This document shows positions 24,446 through 33,127 of a stretch of DNA of 42,994 nt, one piece after another. Made by a program: the position numbers and the translations under genes. Under the pieces are notes generated by a model. That model had not been told where the DNA came from. It searched no databases and worked only from the letters and a program-made list of their open reading frames with translations. Source of the stretch: Planctomycetaceae bacterium. GTDB lineage: Bacteria; Planctomycetota; Planctomycetia; Planctomycetales; Planctomycetaceae. The stretch is from positions 1-42,994 of the forward strand of contig PBOJ01000142.1 in NCBI GenBank assembly GCA_002724315.1, given 5' to 3'. Every line of letters begins with the position of its first letter. Position 1 is the first letter of the stretch.

Positions 24446-26047
24446 ATGGCTTCCCCCGCTCCACCCCTGTTCAGTCCGGCCGCGTCTCGTCGTGACGAGA
24501 ACCGCACGATCTGGGTGATCTGGCTTGTCTACGGTGCTTTCTACTTCTGCCGAACAAACATCTCGGCAGCCGTTCCCGGACTCAGCGAGTCCACTGACCG
24601 TGGCGGACTGGGTTTCAGCACCGAGCAGGTTGGGTGGATCCTGGCCTCGTTGAAGATTGCCTATGGAGTGGGACAACTCGTCAACGGACAACTTTCCGAA
24701 CGGGTGGCACCCCGGATCCTGCTGTCGATCGGCATGTTCTGTTCGGCATTGCTCAACATCACGTTCGGACTCTCGACCGGTTTCTACTTCCTGTTGTTCG
24801 TCTGGGCCGCCAACGGTTACTGCCAGTCGTTGGGTTGGACACCGTGTGTGCGGGTGGTGGGCAACTGGATACCGTTGTCACGGCGAGGATGGGCCCTGGG
24901 AGTGATCGGGACCGGATACCAGATCACACTCGGGCTGACGTACCTGATCGCCAGCGAGTCGGCCGACCGCTTCGGTTGGCGGGGAGCGCTGTTCGTGCCC
25001 TCGGCTCTGCTGGGGATCTCGGGTGTCGTCATGCTGCTGACTCTCCGTGAGACGCCGCCGGGCGGACGAATTCACGAATCCGACACACCAGTACCGTCTC
25101 TCGAGTCGATCGAACGTCCCGGTGTGCGAGAGACCCTGTACCTGACGTTCTACAATCCGACGCTGTGGCTGTTGGGATTGTCGCTGGGCCTGCTCAACGC
25201 CTGCCGTTACGGCTTCCTGGACTGGGGACTGAAGCACCTGATGGAGGTTCAGCAGACGACGATCGGGAAAGCCGGTCTGAAGTACTGCGTGATCGCCGTG
25301 GGAGCTGCGGCCGGGTCGTTCCTGGCCGGGATCGCCACCGATCGGCTGTTTGGGGGTCGTCGGGCTCCGGTGATCGCGATCCTGCTGACGACCCTGGGGC
25401 TGACGACTCTGCTGTACGAATCGGTTTCGCGGACCTCGACGACCGGGACCGTGCTGTTGCTGGTGGTGATCGGGTTCTGCATCTATGGCCCCCAGGTTCT
25501 GCTGGTGGGTACGGCTCCAGTGGACCTGGCCCACCGGGGCACCGGCGCGGCGGCTGCGGGTTTCGTCAACTTCATCGGCTACATGGGAGCTGCGACTGGT
25601 GACGTCGTGACCGGGATCTACTCGGGCGGTTCGGAGGATTCGTGGCAGGTGACCATCTACATCTGGGCCGGATGGGCGTTTGCCGCGGCGTTGACGACGG
25701 GGGTGTTGTGGAACACGACAGCCCGACATGTTGGCCTGCTGCCGTCCTGGTTGCCGAAGACGATCCTGCTCTCTGCGCTGGTGATCGCTGCCGTGGTTCT
25801 CCAGGTGGCAGGTGGTCCGTTCTGGCTGGTCGCCGGGATCGGCCTGGCCCTGGCCGGGGCAGTGTTCAGCCGGTTCGAGAAATCTCTGGCGTTGGCGGCT
25901 GCCGGGCTGTCCCTGGCCGGTTTGATCAGCCTGTTCATTGTCCCCCTGGGTGCCGAAGATCTCTCGGGATGGCTGATCGTTGTTTCCAGGGTGTCACTGG
26001 GGTTGGCGACGCTGACAGCATTGATGGTTTTTGTGGAGAAGCGGTAG
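24446..26047 (+). CDS. MFS transporter, organophosphate:phosphate antiporter-like
   Basis: A 533-residue transporter with twelve or more membrane helices. The N-terminus FYFCRTNISAAVPGL and the segment WAANGYCQSLGWTPCVRVVGNW match the GlpT/UhpT/PgtP family, which exchanges phosphorylated metabolites for phosphate, including the conserved Arg in the first helix region. WALGVIGTGYQ and GGRRAPVIA follow the usual MFS loop patterns. The C-terminus carries about 100 extra residues with two or three additional hydrophobic segments. Its stop is directly followed by the start of the nucleotidyltransferase, so translation is likely coupled. The substrate is unknown but probably a phospho-ester or phosphonate-like compound. 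Confidence 0.85.
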   Translation: MASPAPPLFSPAASRRDENRTIWVIWLVYGAFYFCRTNISAAVPGLSESTDRGGLGFSTEQVGWILASLKIAYGVGQLVNGQLSERVAPRILLSIGMFCSALLNITFGLSTGFYFLLFVWAANGYCQSLGWTPCVRVVGNWIPLSRRGWALGVIGTGYQITLGLTYLIASESADRFGWRGALFVPSALLGISGVVMLLTLRETPPGGRIHESDTPVPSLESIERPGVRETLYLTFYNPTLWLLGLSLGLLNACRYGFLDWGLKHLMEVQQTTIGKAGLKYCVIAVGAAAGSFLAGIATDRLFGGRRAPVIAILLTTLGLTTLLYESVSRTSTTGTVLLLVVIGFCIYGPQVLLVGTAPVDLAHRGTGAAAAGFVNFIGYMGAATGDVVTGIYSGGSEDSWQVTIYIWAGWAFAAALTTGVLWNTTARHVGLLPSWLPKTILLSALVIAAVVLQVAGGPFWLVAGIGLALAGAVFSRFEKSLALAAAGLSLAGLISLFIVPLGAEDLSGWLIVVSRVSLGLATLTALMVFVEKR

Positions 26048-26818
26048 ATGACCACTCGAGCGATTATCATCGGCGCCGGACGAGGTGAGCGGTTGATGCC
26101 GACCACTGCCGATGCTCCCAAGTGCTTTGCCGAGGTCGGCGGTCGTCGGATCCTCGACTGGACGGTTGAGGCCCTGGCCACCGCCGGGGTTGAGCAGATC
26201 GCCTTCATCGGCGGGTACCGGATCGAGGCGGTGCAGGAGGCCTACCCCGAGTTCGAGTTCCGACACAACGTCGATTGGCCCAACAACAACATCCTTGCCT
26301 CGCTGTTCTACGCCGAGGACCTGATGGACGAGCCGTTCGTGTGTTGTTATTCCGACTGCCTGTTCACCGCCAACCTCGTCTCGAGCACGATTGCGACCGC
26401 CGGCGAGATCGTTGTGTCCGTCGATACCGGGTGGCGTGAGCGATACGCGGACCGCACCGAACATCCCACCGATGACGCCGAAAAGATCACGGCGAGCGAT
26501 GGTGTGGTGACCCGGATTGATCGGGAGATCCCCGAAGCCGAGGCGTACGGGGAGTTCACCGGGGTGGCCCGGTTTGGCAAGAGCGGGGCCGAGGTGCTGC
26601 GTCGCGCGTACCACCGGATCCGTGAGGGACATGCCGGGCAGCCGTTCCGAGGGGCGAAGTTGTTCGAGAAGGCCTACCTGATTCATCTGCTGCAGGAGAT
26701 GATCGAGGACGGGGTCGAGTTCCGGCATTCTGACACGGGTGGTGAGTACATCGAGATCGACACCCAGCAGGACTTCGAATACGCCCGAGGGTGCTGGGAA
26801 AACGGGGGAATTGCCTGA
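26048..26818 (+). CDS. Sugar-phosphate/phosphocholine-type nucleotidyltransferase (LicC/PntC-like)
   Basis: The 256-residue product has the NTP-transferase signature GAGRGERLMPTTADAPKCFAEVGG (residues 9-32, Lys25) and the divergent loop NVDWPNNNILASLFYAEDL seen in LicC-like cytidylyltransferases, then CYSDCLF for the metal-binding Asp. LicC activates phosphocholine with CTP and PntC does so with 2-aminoethylphosphonate, so the substrate is likely a small phosphorylated head group. It starts at the base after the transporter stop and overlaps the next start by 1 bp (TGATG). Confidence 0.82.
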   Translation: MTTRAIIIGAGRGERLMPTTADAPKCFAEVGGRRILDWTVEALATAGVEQIAFIGGYRIEAVQEAYPEFEFRHNVDWPNNNILASLFYAEDLMDEPFVCCYSDCLFTANLVSSTIATAGEIVVSVDTGWRERYADRTEHPTDDAEKITASDGVVTRIDREIPEAEAYGEFTGVARFGKSGAEVLRRAYHRIREGHAGQPFRGAKLFEKAYLIHLLQEMIEDGVEFRHSDTGGEYIEIDTQQDFEYARGCWENGGIA

Positions 26819-27882
26819 TGACTGCTTTGCCGCTGTTTCCGACGTCGGTGGTCGGTTCGATGCCCCGACCGGCCTGGGTGCGTCGCCTGATCAACGACGA
26901 TGAGAACATCGAAGACGCTGACCGGGTTCGCTGGATGGACTCGGCGATTCGCTCGGTGGTTGCCCTGCAGGAGGCCGCCGGTCTCGACGTGGTCACCGAC
27001 GGGGAGTGGGGACGAAAGAGCTACATTGGGGTGATTGCCGAGTTGGCCGATGGCTTCGAGTTGAGCACCAGCGACGACGGGAGGCCGTGGACGGTGGTCA
27101 CCGGCACGCTGGAACCGAAACAGCCCGGTCATATTGCAGCCGAGGCCACCCGGATCAAGTCGTTGACCGATCGTGCGATCAAGTCGACGTTGCCCGCACC
27201 GGCTCTACTGGGAGAACGGATGTGGGATCCGGTTGCCTCGTCGTCGGCCTATCCGACCCGGGAGTCGTTTGTCGAAGCGTGCGTGCCGATCTTGAGACGG
27301 GAAGTGGAACTGTTGCGGGACGAGGGAGTGTCGATCGTTCAGATCGACGACCCGCACCTGTGCCTGTTCGTTGATCCCGACGTGCGGGCCGGATACGACG
27401 ACCCGGATCGGGCGGCTGATTTTGCGGCGGACATGACCAACCAGGTGGTCGACGGGATTGAGGGCGTGCGTCTGGCGGTACACCTGTGCCGCCGGGCGGG
27501 AGCCCGTGTCCGGGGCGAACATGCCCACGAAGGCGGTTACGGCCCGATCCTGGGAGCTCTCAATCGTCTGAAAGTTCACCATCTCACGATGGAATTCACC
27601 GCACCGCAGGCGGGCGACATGGCGGTGTTCGGAGAACTCCGTGAGGATTTTGAAATCGGGCTGGGATGTGTCGGATGTCAGCCGGGACGAGTGGATTCGA
27701 CCGACGAAATCGTCGAACGTGTCGAAGCCGCACTCGCGCATCTCGATCCAGCTCGCGTGACGCTCAATCCCGACTGCGGATTTGCACCGGGTTCGGCTGC
27801 GGATGTGAGTCTGGACGAGGTCTATACGAAGTTGTGTCACGAGGTCGAGGCGGCCAGGCGACTCAGAGAGCGACACGGGTGA
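26818..27882 (+). CDS. MetE C-terminal-like (cobalamin-independent) methyltransferase
   Basis: The 354-residue protein corresponds to the catalytic barrel of cobalamin-independent methionine synthase without the N-terminal half. It opens with PTSVVGSMPRP and TDGEWGRKSY and has the zinc ligands His222 and Cys224 (VHLCRR), Glu259 (TMEF) and Cys320 (NPDCGF). Such short proteins include archaeal-type methionine synthases and various thiol methyltransferases, so the methyl donor and acceptor are open. It is the last gene of the 23355-27882 unit; ATG 26818 shares one base with the preceding stop. Its TGA abuts the convergent VOC gene stop. Confidence 0.85.
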   Translation: MTALPLFPTSVVGSMPRPAWVRRLINDDENIEDADRVRWMDSAIRSVVALQEAAGLDVVTDGEWGRKSYIGVIAELADGFELSTSDDGRPWTVVTGTLEPKQPGHIAAEATRIKSLTDRAIKSTLPAPALLGERMWDPVASSSAYPTRESFVEACVPILRREVELLRDEGVSIVQIDDPHLCLFVDPDVRAGYDDPDRAADFAADMTNQVVDGIEGVRLAVHLCRRAGARVRGEHAHEGGYGPILGALNRLKVHHLTMEFTAPQAGDMAVFGELREDFEIGLGCVGCQPGRVDSTDEIVERVEAALAHLDPARVTLNPDCGFAPGSAADVSLDEVYTKLCHEVEAARRLRERHG

Positions 27883-28218
27883 TCACGCGGCGTTGAACGG
27901 GTCGCCCTCGTATTCCATCAACTCGACCACGGCTCCGTCGTCGGTCAGATAGAAGCCGACTTCGACCCCGGGGAGTGCCGTGAAAGGCCCCAGCAGGCAA
28001 TTCAGTCCGCGGGAAGCCTCTTCGAGCGAATCGACGTGGAATGCGACGTGCGATTGCTCACGGACGGGGCCGGTGACGGGGCTGTCCGGCTCGAACCTCA
28101 ACCATTCGACCCGATGAGGATGCTTGGTGAAGTCGGTGACCCACACCCGTGTCGCCTCCACAAACACCTCGCCGTTCCGCGGCTGGTCGGTGATCAGACC
28201 GATATGGGAGAACTCCAT
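27883..28218 (-). CDS. VOC (glyoxalase/bleomycin resistance) family protein
   Basis: A 111-residue protein with the paired beta-alpha-beta-beta-beta layout of the vicinal oxygen chelate fold: FSHIGLITD, WVTDFTKHPHRVEWLRF, SHVAFHVDSLEEA, VGFYLTDDGAVVELMEYEG. Possible metal ligands are His5, the HVAF histidine and the Glu of VVELME. Metal enzymes of this fold act as lyases, epimerases or dioxygenases, but many small members are uncharacterised. Lies 103 bp downstream of the helicase on the same strand; its stop abuts the stop of the MetE-like gene, both inside TGATCA. Confidence 0.82.
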   Translation of the reverse strand: MEFSHIGLITDQPRNGEVFVEATRVWVTDFTKHPHRVEWLRFEPDSPVTGPVREQSHVAFHVDSLEEASRGLNCLLGPFTALPGVEVGFYLTDDGAVVELMEYEGDPFNAA

Positions 28219-28321
28219 CAGATACTCCGGGGAAGCGGTTGGGGCGGGGACAATCGCCTGAGGAAGCTGCCGGTGATGTTGCGGATTTTCGACCGCGAGC
28301 CGAGGAAGATCCGGATCCGGT

Positions 28322-31159
28322 TTATTGTGGCGGGGATTCTCCGGTCAGGAAAATCTCCTTGGTGCGAATTGCCGTCCGCGAAACCTGGGCATTTTGCGTG
28401 GCCTGCTGGATCAACTCGCGGCTGTCGTCGCGGTGAGCGTACATGGCCTGGCCGGGGCTCACATAGTCGTTCCAGTGCTTTTCGAAGACAGCCACGTTGT
28501 CTTTGTGACCGGCGAGAATGCTCGGAACCGTGTGCAGCATCGCCATGGTCCGTTCGTACTTGATGAAGAACTTGCCGACGAATTCGGGCAGGAGCTTGGA
28601 CAGCGTGTTGTGCTTGGCGATGTCGACGTAACGCGGAATCACGTACCGGGGTTTGTCCAGTGGGCCGAGTGCCTGGCCCAGGGCGGTGCTGAAGATCTCG
28701 GAACTCTCTTCGTCAGCATCCTTGAGGAACAACCGGGTGAAACCACCGGCCCGCGCGTGGGTCGAGATCTCCGCGTTGCCCGACACCGGGATCAACTGCA
28801 ACTCGACCAACGATCTCAGCACGGCGCGGGCAACGGCCTCGGAAAGCGATTCGGGAGACCAGACCAACGTGTGTTTCGGGAACGGTGGGAACCCGCTCAC
28901 GTTTGAGTTGTTCGAGAAATCGAATTCGAGAGCCGTGACCGGTTCGGGATCAAACGGCTCACCAATTCGCCAGAGTTGGCGGGCTTCGGTGCGTTTCCAG
29001 GTCCTGGAGATCATCTCCTCGTTGATCGTTCCGACGGCGTCTTCGATGTCGGAAGCCGCCAGTTCGGTGAAAAGTGCGTGCACGTGGCCCGGACCCTTTT
29101 CGATGGCCCCATCCTCGCAGACACCGAAGGTGGCATCGTGCTTCTTGGCGAACCGGAAGAAGTCGTCGAGTCCCTTGCGAAGTTCGGGAGCCAGGCAGAC
29201 CACATCCCAGTTGTCGGCCAGCTTCTCGGGCCACTCGGGGTCCAGTCGAATTGAACGTCCCCTGAGCTGGTTGACCGTCATCGACGTGGCGGCCGCGGTG
29301 AGATCAATCAACACGTTGATCCGGTTGGCGTCCCAGCCTTCACCGAGCAATCCCCGGGTACCGACCAGGCAGCGGGTGACTCCCTTCTGGAACATCGCGG
29401 TGATCAACCGGATGTAGAGCCGTGGACTCCACTCGCTCCCCAGGCCACGAACCACCATGAAGCCGTCTTCGGGTTCGGTCAGTTCCAGTTCGACATCCGC
29501 ATTTTCCTGGATCAGCCACGCGCGAGCCTCTTCCAGGAAATACGGAGCCAGGTCATCATCGATCAGTACGGTTGATCCGGTGACCAGGATCGGATCAAGC
29601 AGGTCGGTGTTGGGATCGGTGAGCAACTGACGGAAGGCCTGGATGGCCCCGCCGGATTCCTCATCGAGCAGGTGGGTGATTTCCTCGTTGACGGCCGAAG
29701 TCTTTTCGTAATCAGCAATTACGACAGCCCGGATCGAATCGCCCAGGACCTGGAATTCGGCGTTGAGGATCGGGACCACCGCCTGGGCCTTGGCCTTCGA
29801 GTAGGCCATGATCCGGCCGGCTGGAGAGGCACAGACCTGTGTCGAAGTCTCGGTGACCTGGACACCGAACATCCTCAGGCGATCGGTGGCTTGCTCGGCC
29901 AGTTCTCGATCGGCGGCCGATTCGCTACGTCGCAGGGCGTTGCGGATGTATCGACCGAGCACCGGCATCAGGATACGCAACTCGGTCGGAATCTGAGGGG
30001 TCTCCCACTCGAAGGGCAGGATGGTCTCGGGGACACCGTGAGGCAGGGGGTGTTCGATCGACTGCAGGAAGAAGCGAGCGGCCAGGGCAAAATCGGGGTC
30101 GCGTTTCTCGTAATCGGACCACGAATCGAGTTTGACGATGCCGGCCTGCAGGCTGCCGAGTGTTTCGCTCAGCCACTTCGGCAGGGGAGCCGCACGGGGA
30201 ATGTTGTCCTTGTCGGGTGGTTGCGGGACACACAGTTCTTCGACCAGTTCGGTGAGCCGATCGTCGACGTTGGCCATGTAGCTGAATTCGTCACCGGTGG
30301 GCCTGACGAAGTAGACCAGGTCCTGATAGGGGGCCAGGAAACCGTCCTTGACCACGGCGGGAACGGGGACCTGAAAGTCCACCGGGCCGAAGAAGGTCTG
30401 GTAGCGTTCGCAGTCTTCCCGGCGGTGGCCTTCAAAGTCGGGCGGAGTTGCAGTGAGGCCAAGGACGGTTGGTCCGTCGAGCAGTTCGCTGGCGTCCGAG
30501 AGGACCCGTCCCCAGTGCCCGGTCAGGTGGTGGCACTCGTCGAGAATGATCAGGCCGACGCCGGCGTCTTTGAGTAGTTCCAGTGTTTCGAGAGCCGATC
30601 GGTGCAACGTTCGCAGTGACTCTCCATGGATGGCGAGGTTGTCGCGGATGACTTTCTTGTTCCGGGCCAGCCGCGTGGCGTAATACTCGGGATTTCTCTT
30701 CTGCAAGTCCTCGATCCAGAGACGGCCCTCCTCCGGCGAAGCGACCTCGTTGTTTTCGATCAGGTACTGGATCCAGTTCTCGAGGGCACCCTGGTGGAGA
30801 TCATCGCCCCCCCGTCGTGGCAGCGTGACCGACTGGTAGGTCAGCGAGTTGAGCAGCGAGGGGGATTTGGGGTCGGTGCTGGTGAAATCGATCAGCGGAC
30901 GTCCCGACTTGGTCGAGAACAGGTCGGTGCGAGCGGCCCACTGCATCTGGATGGCTGAGTTGGGCGAGAGCACCAGGGCCGGGCAGCGGATGTGGATGGC
31001 CCACAGGTACAGCCCCAGTACGGTTTTCCCCGATCCCGGGGGGGCCACGATGTGCAGCCGCCGTTCGTTCCGGTTCAACTGCTCTTCGGCAATCTTGACC
31101 ACCTCGGCTTGCGAGGGGCGCAGCTTCCCGTCGAACCGGGCGTCCGGAAAGTCCAACAT
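28322..31159 (-). CDS. SF2 DEAD/DEAH-type helicase, 945 residues
   Basis: A large ATP-dependent helicase or translocase. Motif I APPGSGKT is at 39-46, motif II DECHH at 207-211, motif III TATPP at 236-240, motif V GTRGLLGEGWDA near 600 and motif VI QLRGRSIRLD near 635. About 360 residues separate the two RecA-like cores, a larger insert than in ordinary SF2 helicases, and about 300 residues follow motif VI. No nuclease motif was recognised. ATG 31159 has no strong ribosome binding site. It is divergent from the candidate selenoprotein gene. Similar stand-alone helicases are found widely in planctomycetes and actinobacteria; a role in repair or defence is possible but not supported by neighbours. 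Confidence 0.85.
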   Translation of the reverse strand: MLDFPDARFDGKLRPSQAEVVKIAEEQLNRNERRLHIVAPPGSGKTVLGLYLWAIHIRCPALVLSPNSAIQMQWAARTDLFSTKSGRPLIDFTSTDPKSPSLLNSLTYQSVTLPRRGGDDLHQGALENWIQYLIENNEVASPEEGRLWIEDLQKRNPEYYATRLARNKKVIRDNLAIHGESLRTLHRSALETLELLKDAGVGLIILDECHHLTGHWGRVLSDASELLDGPTVLGLTATPPDFEGHRREDCERYQTFFGPVDFQVPVPAVVKDGFLAPYQDLVYFVRPTGDEFSYMANVDDRLTELVEELCVPQPPDKDNIPRAAPLPKWLSETLGSLQAGIVKLDSWSDYEKRDPDFALAARFFLQSIEHPLPHGVPETILPFEWETPQIPTELRILMPVLGRYIRNALRRSESAADRELAEQATDRLRMFGVQVTETSTQVCASPAGRIMAYSKAKAQAVVPILNAEFQVLGDSIRAVVIADYEKTSAVNEEITHLLDEESGGAIQAFRQLLTDPNTDLLDPILVTGSTVLIDDDLAPYFLEEARAWLIQENADVELELTEPEDGFMVVRGLGSEWSPRLYIRLITAMFQKGVTRCLVGTRGLLGEGWDANRINVLIDLTAAATSMTVNQLRGRSIRLDPEWPEKLADNWDVVCLAPELRKGLDDFFRFAKKHDATFGVCEDGAIEKGPGHVHALFTELAASDIEDAVGTINEEMISRTWKRTEARQLWRIGEPFDPEPVTALEFDFSNNSNVSGFPPFPKHTLVWSPESLSEAVARAVLRSLVELQLIPVSGNAEISTHARAGGFTRLFLKDADEESSEIFSTALGQALGPLDKPRYVIPRYVDIAKHNTLSKLLPEFVGKFFIKYERTMAMLHTVPSILAGHKDNVAVFEKHWNDYVSPGQAMYAHRDDSRELIQQATQNAQVSRTAIRTKEIFLTGESPPQ

Positions 31160-31276
31160 CTGTTATCTCGATCGACGGCGTTCAGGCTGTCGCCGTACAC
31201 GCAACATTTGCTAGTATTCCCCGTAGTGGTAACAAACCTGCACCAGTTTTTCTCGTTGCTCGAGAGGAATCTCAGA

Positions 31277-31618
31277 ATGAAATGTTTTCTTGGTGTCCTG
31301 CTGGGGCTGATGCTCGTCGTCGGCTGTGCGGACAGTGGTTCTGCGCCGTCAGGAGCTCCGGAATCGGGATCTTCGGCCGCAGTCGGAGCCAACCTGCAAA
31401 CCGTCGTGTTCAATGTTCCAGGCATGACCTGACCCACCGGATGTGCTCCGAGAGTCCGTGCGACTCTCGCCGACCAACCTGGTGTCAAGGACGTTGAGAT
31501 CAACTTTGATGCCCGCCGGGCTGTCTGCAAGGTCGAGTCCCCGGACGCCTTCGACGCCGACAAAGCCATCGCCGCTCTCGATGAAGAGGGATTCGAAGAG
31601 AGCACCGTGGCGAAGTAG
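31277..31618 (+). CDS. HMA-domain lipoprotein with in-frame TGA (candidate selenoprotein)
   Basis: The frame runs from ATG 31277 (GAGAGG upstream) through TGA 31430-31432 to TAG 31616-31618: 113 residues if TGA is read as selenocysteine at position 52, or 51 if it stops. Residues 1-17 are a lipoprotein signal (LGLMLVVGC, Cys17 lipidated), then a Ser/Gly/Ala linker. The rest is a heavy-metal-associated domain: VVFNVPGMT-U-PTGCAPRVRATL, GVKDVEINFDARRAVCKV, KAIAALDEEGF. The TGA is exactly at the first metal-binding Cys of GMTC; the second Cys comes four residues later rather than three. Codon quality continues unchanged after the TGA for 61 codons. A SECIS-like hairpin follows it. A Cys-to-stop mutation or sequencing error is the alternative. 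TAGTAT at 31212-31217 may be the -10. Confidence 0.75.
31430..31469 (+). promoter_or_regulatory. UGA codon plus SECIS-like hairpin
   Basis: After TGA 31430-31432, cgagagtc (31449-31456) pairs perfectly with gactctcg (31462-31469), 8 bp, closing a 5-nt loop CGTGC. The apical loop begins 24 nt after the TGA and has G as its second base. Bacterial SECIS elements read by SelB typically have a small apical loop with an early G, a stem of at least 4 bp, and lie roughly 16-37 nt after UGA, so the hairpin fits on all points. The fold is inferred by eye. Confidence 0.6.
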
Positions 31619-31637
31619 TCTCGGATTTCTGACACTG

Positions 31638-31675
31638 AGGCCGCCCTGTCGCGATGATGGGGCGGCCTTTTTTTT
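31638..31675 (+). terminator. Rho-independent terminator after the HMA lipoprotein
   Basis: aggccgccc (31638-31646) pairs with gggcggcct (31660-31668), 9 bp with a 13-nt loop, and runs into eight Ts (31668-31675). It is the strongest intrinsic terminator seen in the window and shows that the transcript extends past the internal TGA to the TAG at 31616. Confidence 0.9.
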
Positions 31676-31705
31676 GTCTTCGAGTAGAAAATTGCCGAGT
31701 GCAAC

Positions 31706-33127
31706 ATGACCAGTGCAACGAGTTGGACGGGAGTGGTTTTGCTCGTCCTGGGACTCTCCGTTCCCGCATCAGGCGATCAGGACCACCCCAACATCATCTT
31801 CATCATGGCCGACGATCTCGGTTATGGAGACCTCGGCTGTTACGGCCAGAAGCGAATCCGGACGCCACACCTGGATCGGATGGCTGCCGAGGGAATGAAA
31901 TTCACCCAGTTTTATGCCGGGTCGACCGTCTGCGCGCCGTCGCGATGTGTGCTGATGACGGGTCTGCATACCGGGCATTGTTTCATTCGAGGCAACGGCA
32001 AGATCAACCTGCGGCCTGGTGATGTGACCGTCGCCGAGGTGCTGAAAACGACGGGTTACACGTGCGGCTTGATGGGCAAGTGGGGCCTGGGACACGAGAA
32101 TTCCAGCGGGCTGCCGACTCGACAGGGGTTTGACTCGTTCTTCGGTTATCTCGATCAGCACCACGCACACAATTACTATCCCAGTTTCCTGGTGCGGAAC
32201 GAGAAGCGGGTCTTGCTGAAGAACGTTGTGCCGATGGAGGGACGGTTTGGCCAGGGGGTTGCGACTCGCCAGGTGGAATACAGTCATGACCTGGTCATGG
32301 CCGAAACGATGACGTGGCTCGACAAGGTCCACGACCGGCCCTTTTTTCTCTACCTGGCTCTGACGATTCCTCATGCCAACAACGAGGCGAGGAAGAAGGG
32401 GATGGAAGTTCCCGACCTGGGAGCGTACGCGAATGAGGACTGGCCGGCCCCGCAGAAAGGCACCGCGGCGATGATCAGCCGGATGGATGCCGACCTGGGC
32501 CGGCTGTTTGCACGCCTGAAGAAGCACGGGATCGACAAGAAGACGGTCGTCTTCTTCACTTCCGACAACGGTCCACATCGGGAAGGGGGCAATAACCCCG
32601 ATTTCTTCAACTCGAATGGGCCGTTGCGCGGAATCAAGCGAGATCTGTACGAGGGCGGAATTCGCGTGCCGCTGCTGGTTCGCTGGCCGGGAAAGATCCG
32701 TGCCGGCAGCACGGCGGACTTCATTGGGTCTTTTGCCGATGTGCTTCCCACCCTGGCGGACCTGGCTGGTGCCAAGGGGCCTCGGGCCACTGACGGTGTG
32801 AGTTTTGTCGACACCCTCGTGGGAAATGGCCGGCGACAAAAGCGCCACGAATACCTGTACTGGGAATTCTACGAAGGTCGGAGTGCTCGGGCGGTACGGA
32901 TGGGAGACTGGAAAGCGGTGGTCAAACCGTTTCACGGGACAAAGGTCGAGTTGTATCACCTGGGGAAGGACCTGGGCGAAAAGACAAACGTGGCTGCGGA
33001 TCACCCCGACGTTGTGGCCCGTGCCCGAGCGGCCATCAAGGACGCACATCGCCCGTCACCACTGTGGAAAGTCCGTCGCCGGCCAGCCCGCAAAAAAAAC
33101 GCCAAGAAAAAACAACGTGATGAGTGA
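31706..33127 (+). CDS. Exported sulfatase (arylsulfatase A-like)
   Basis: A 473-residue alkaline-phosphatase-superfamily hydrolase that would remove sulfate esters, probably from marine polysaccharides. It has a signal peptide (about residues 1-23), metal ligands Asp36 and Asp37 (IMADDLGYGD), the sulfatase signature CAPSRCVLMTG with Cys76 as the residue oxidised to formylglycine, GKWGLG and FFTSDNGPHREGG. The C-terminus is Lys/Arg-rich (RRRPARKKNAKKK). ATG 31706 lies 30 bp after the terminator, so its promoter must be very close or inside the preceding gene's end. It overlaps the next sulfatase by 8 bp. Confidence 0.92.
   Translation: MTSATSWTGVVLLVLGLSVPASGDQDHPNIIFIMADDLGYGDLGCYGQKRIRTPHLDRMAAEGMKFTQFYAGSTVCAPSRCVLMTGLHTGHCFIRGNGKINLRPGDVTVAEVLKTTGYTCGLMGKWGLGHENSSGLPTRQGFDSFFGYLDQHHAHNYYPSFLVRNEKRVLLKNVVPMEGRFGQGVATRQVEYSHDLVMAETMTWLDKVHDRPFFLYLALTIPHANNEARKKGMEVPDLGAYANEDWPAPQKGTAAMISRMDADLGRLFARLKKHGIDKKTVVFFTSDNGPHREGGNNPDFFNSNGPLRGIKRDLYEGGIRVPLLVRWPGKIRAGSTADFIGSFADVLPTLADLAGAKGPRATDGVSFVDTLVGNGRRQKRHEYLYWEFYEGRSARAVRMGDWKAVVKPFHGTKVELYHLGKDLGEKTNVAADHPDVVARARAAIKDAHRPSPLWKVRRRPARKKNAKKKQRDE

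Noticed and set aside
31277..31432. Simple 51-residue lipoprotein ending at the TGA
   Set aside because: It would end in the middle of the HMA metal-binding motif, and the following 61 codons complete the domain with a terminator placed after the later TAG. A recent nonsense mutation cannot be excluded from one sequence.
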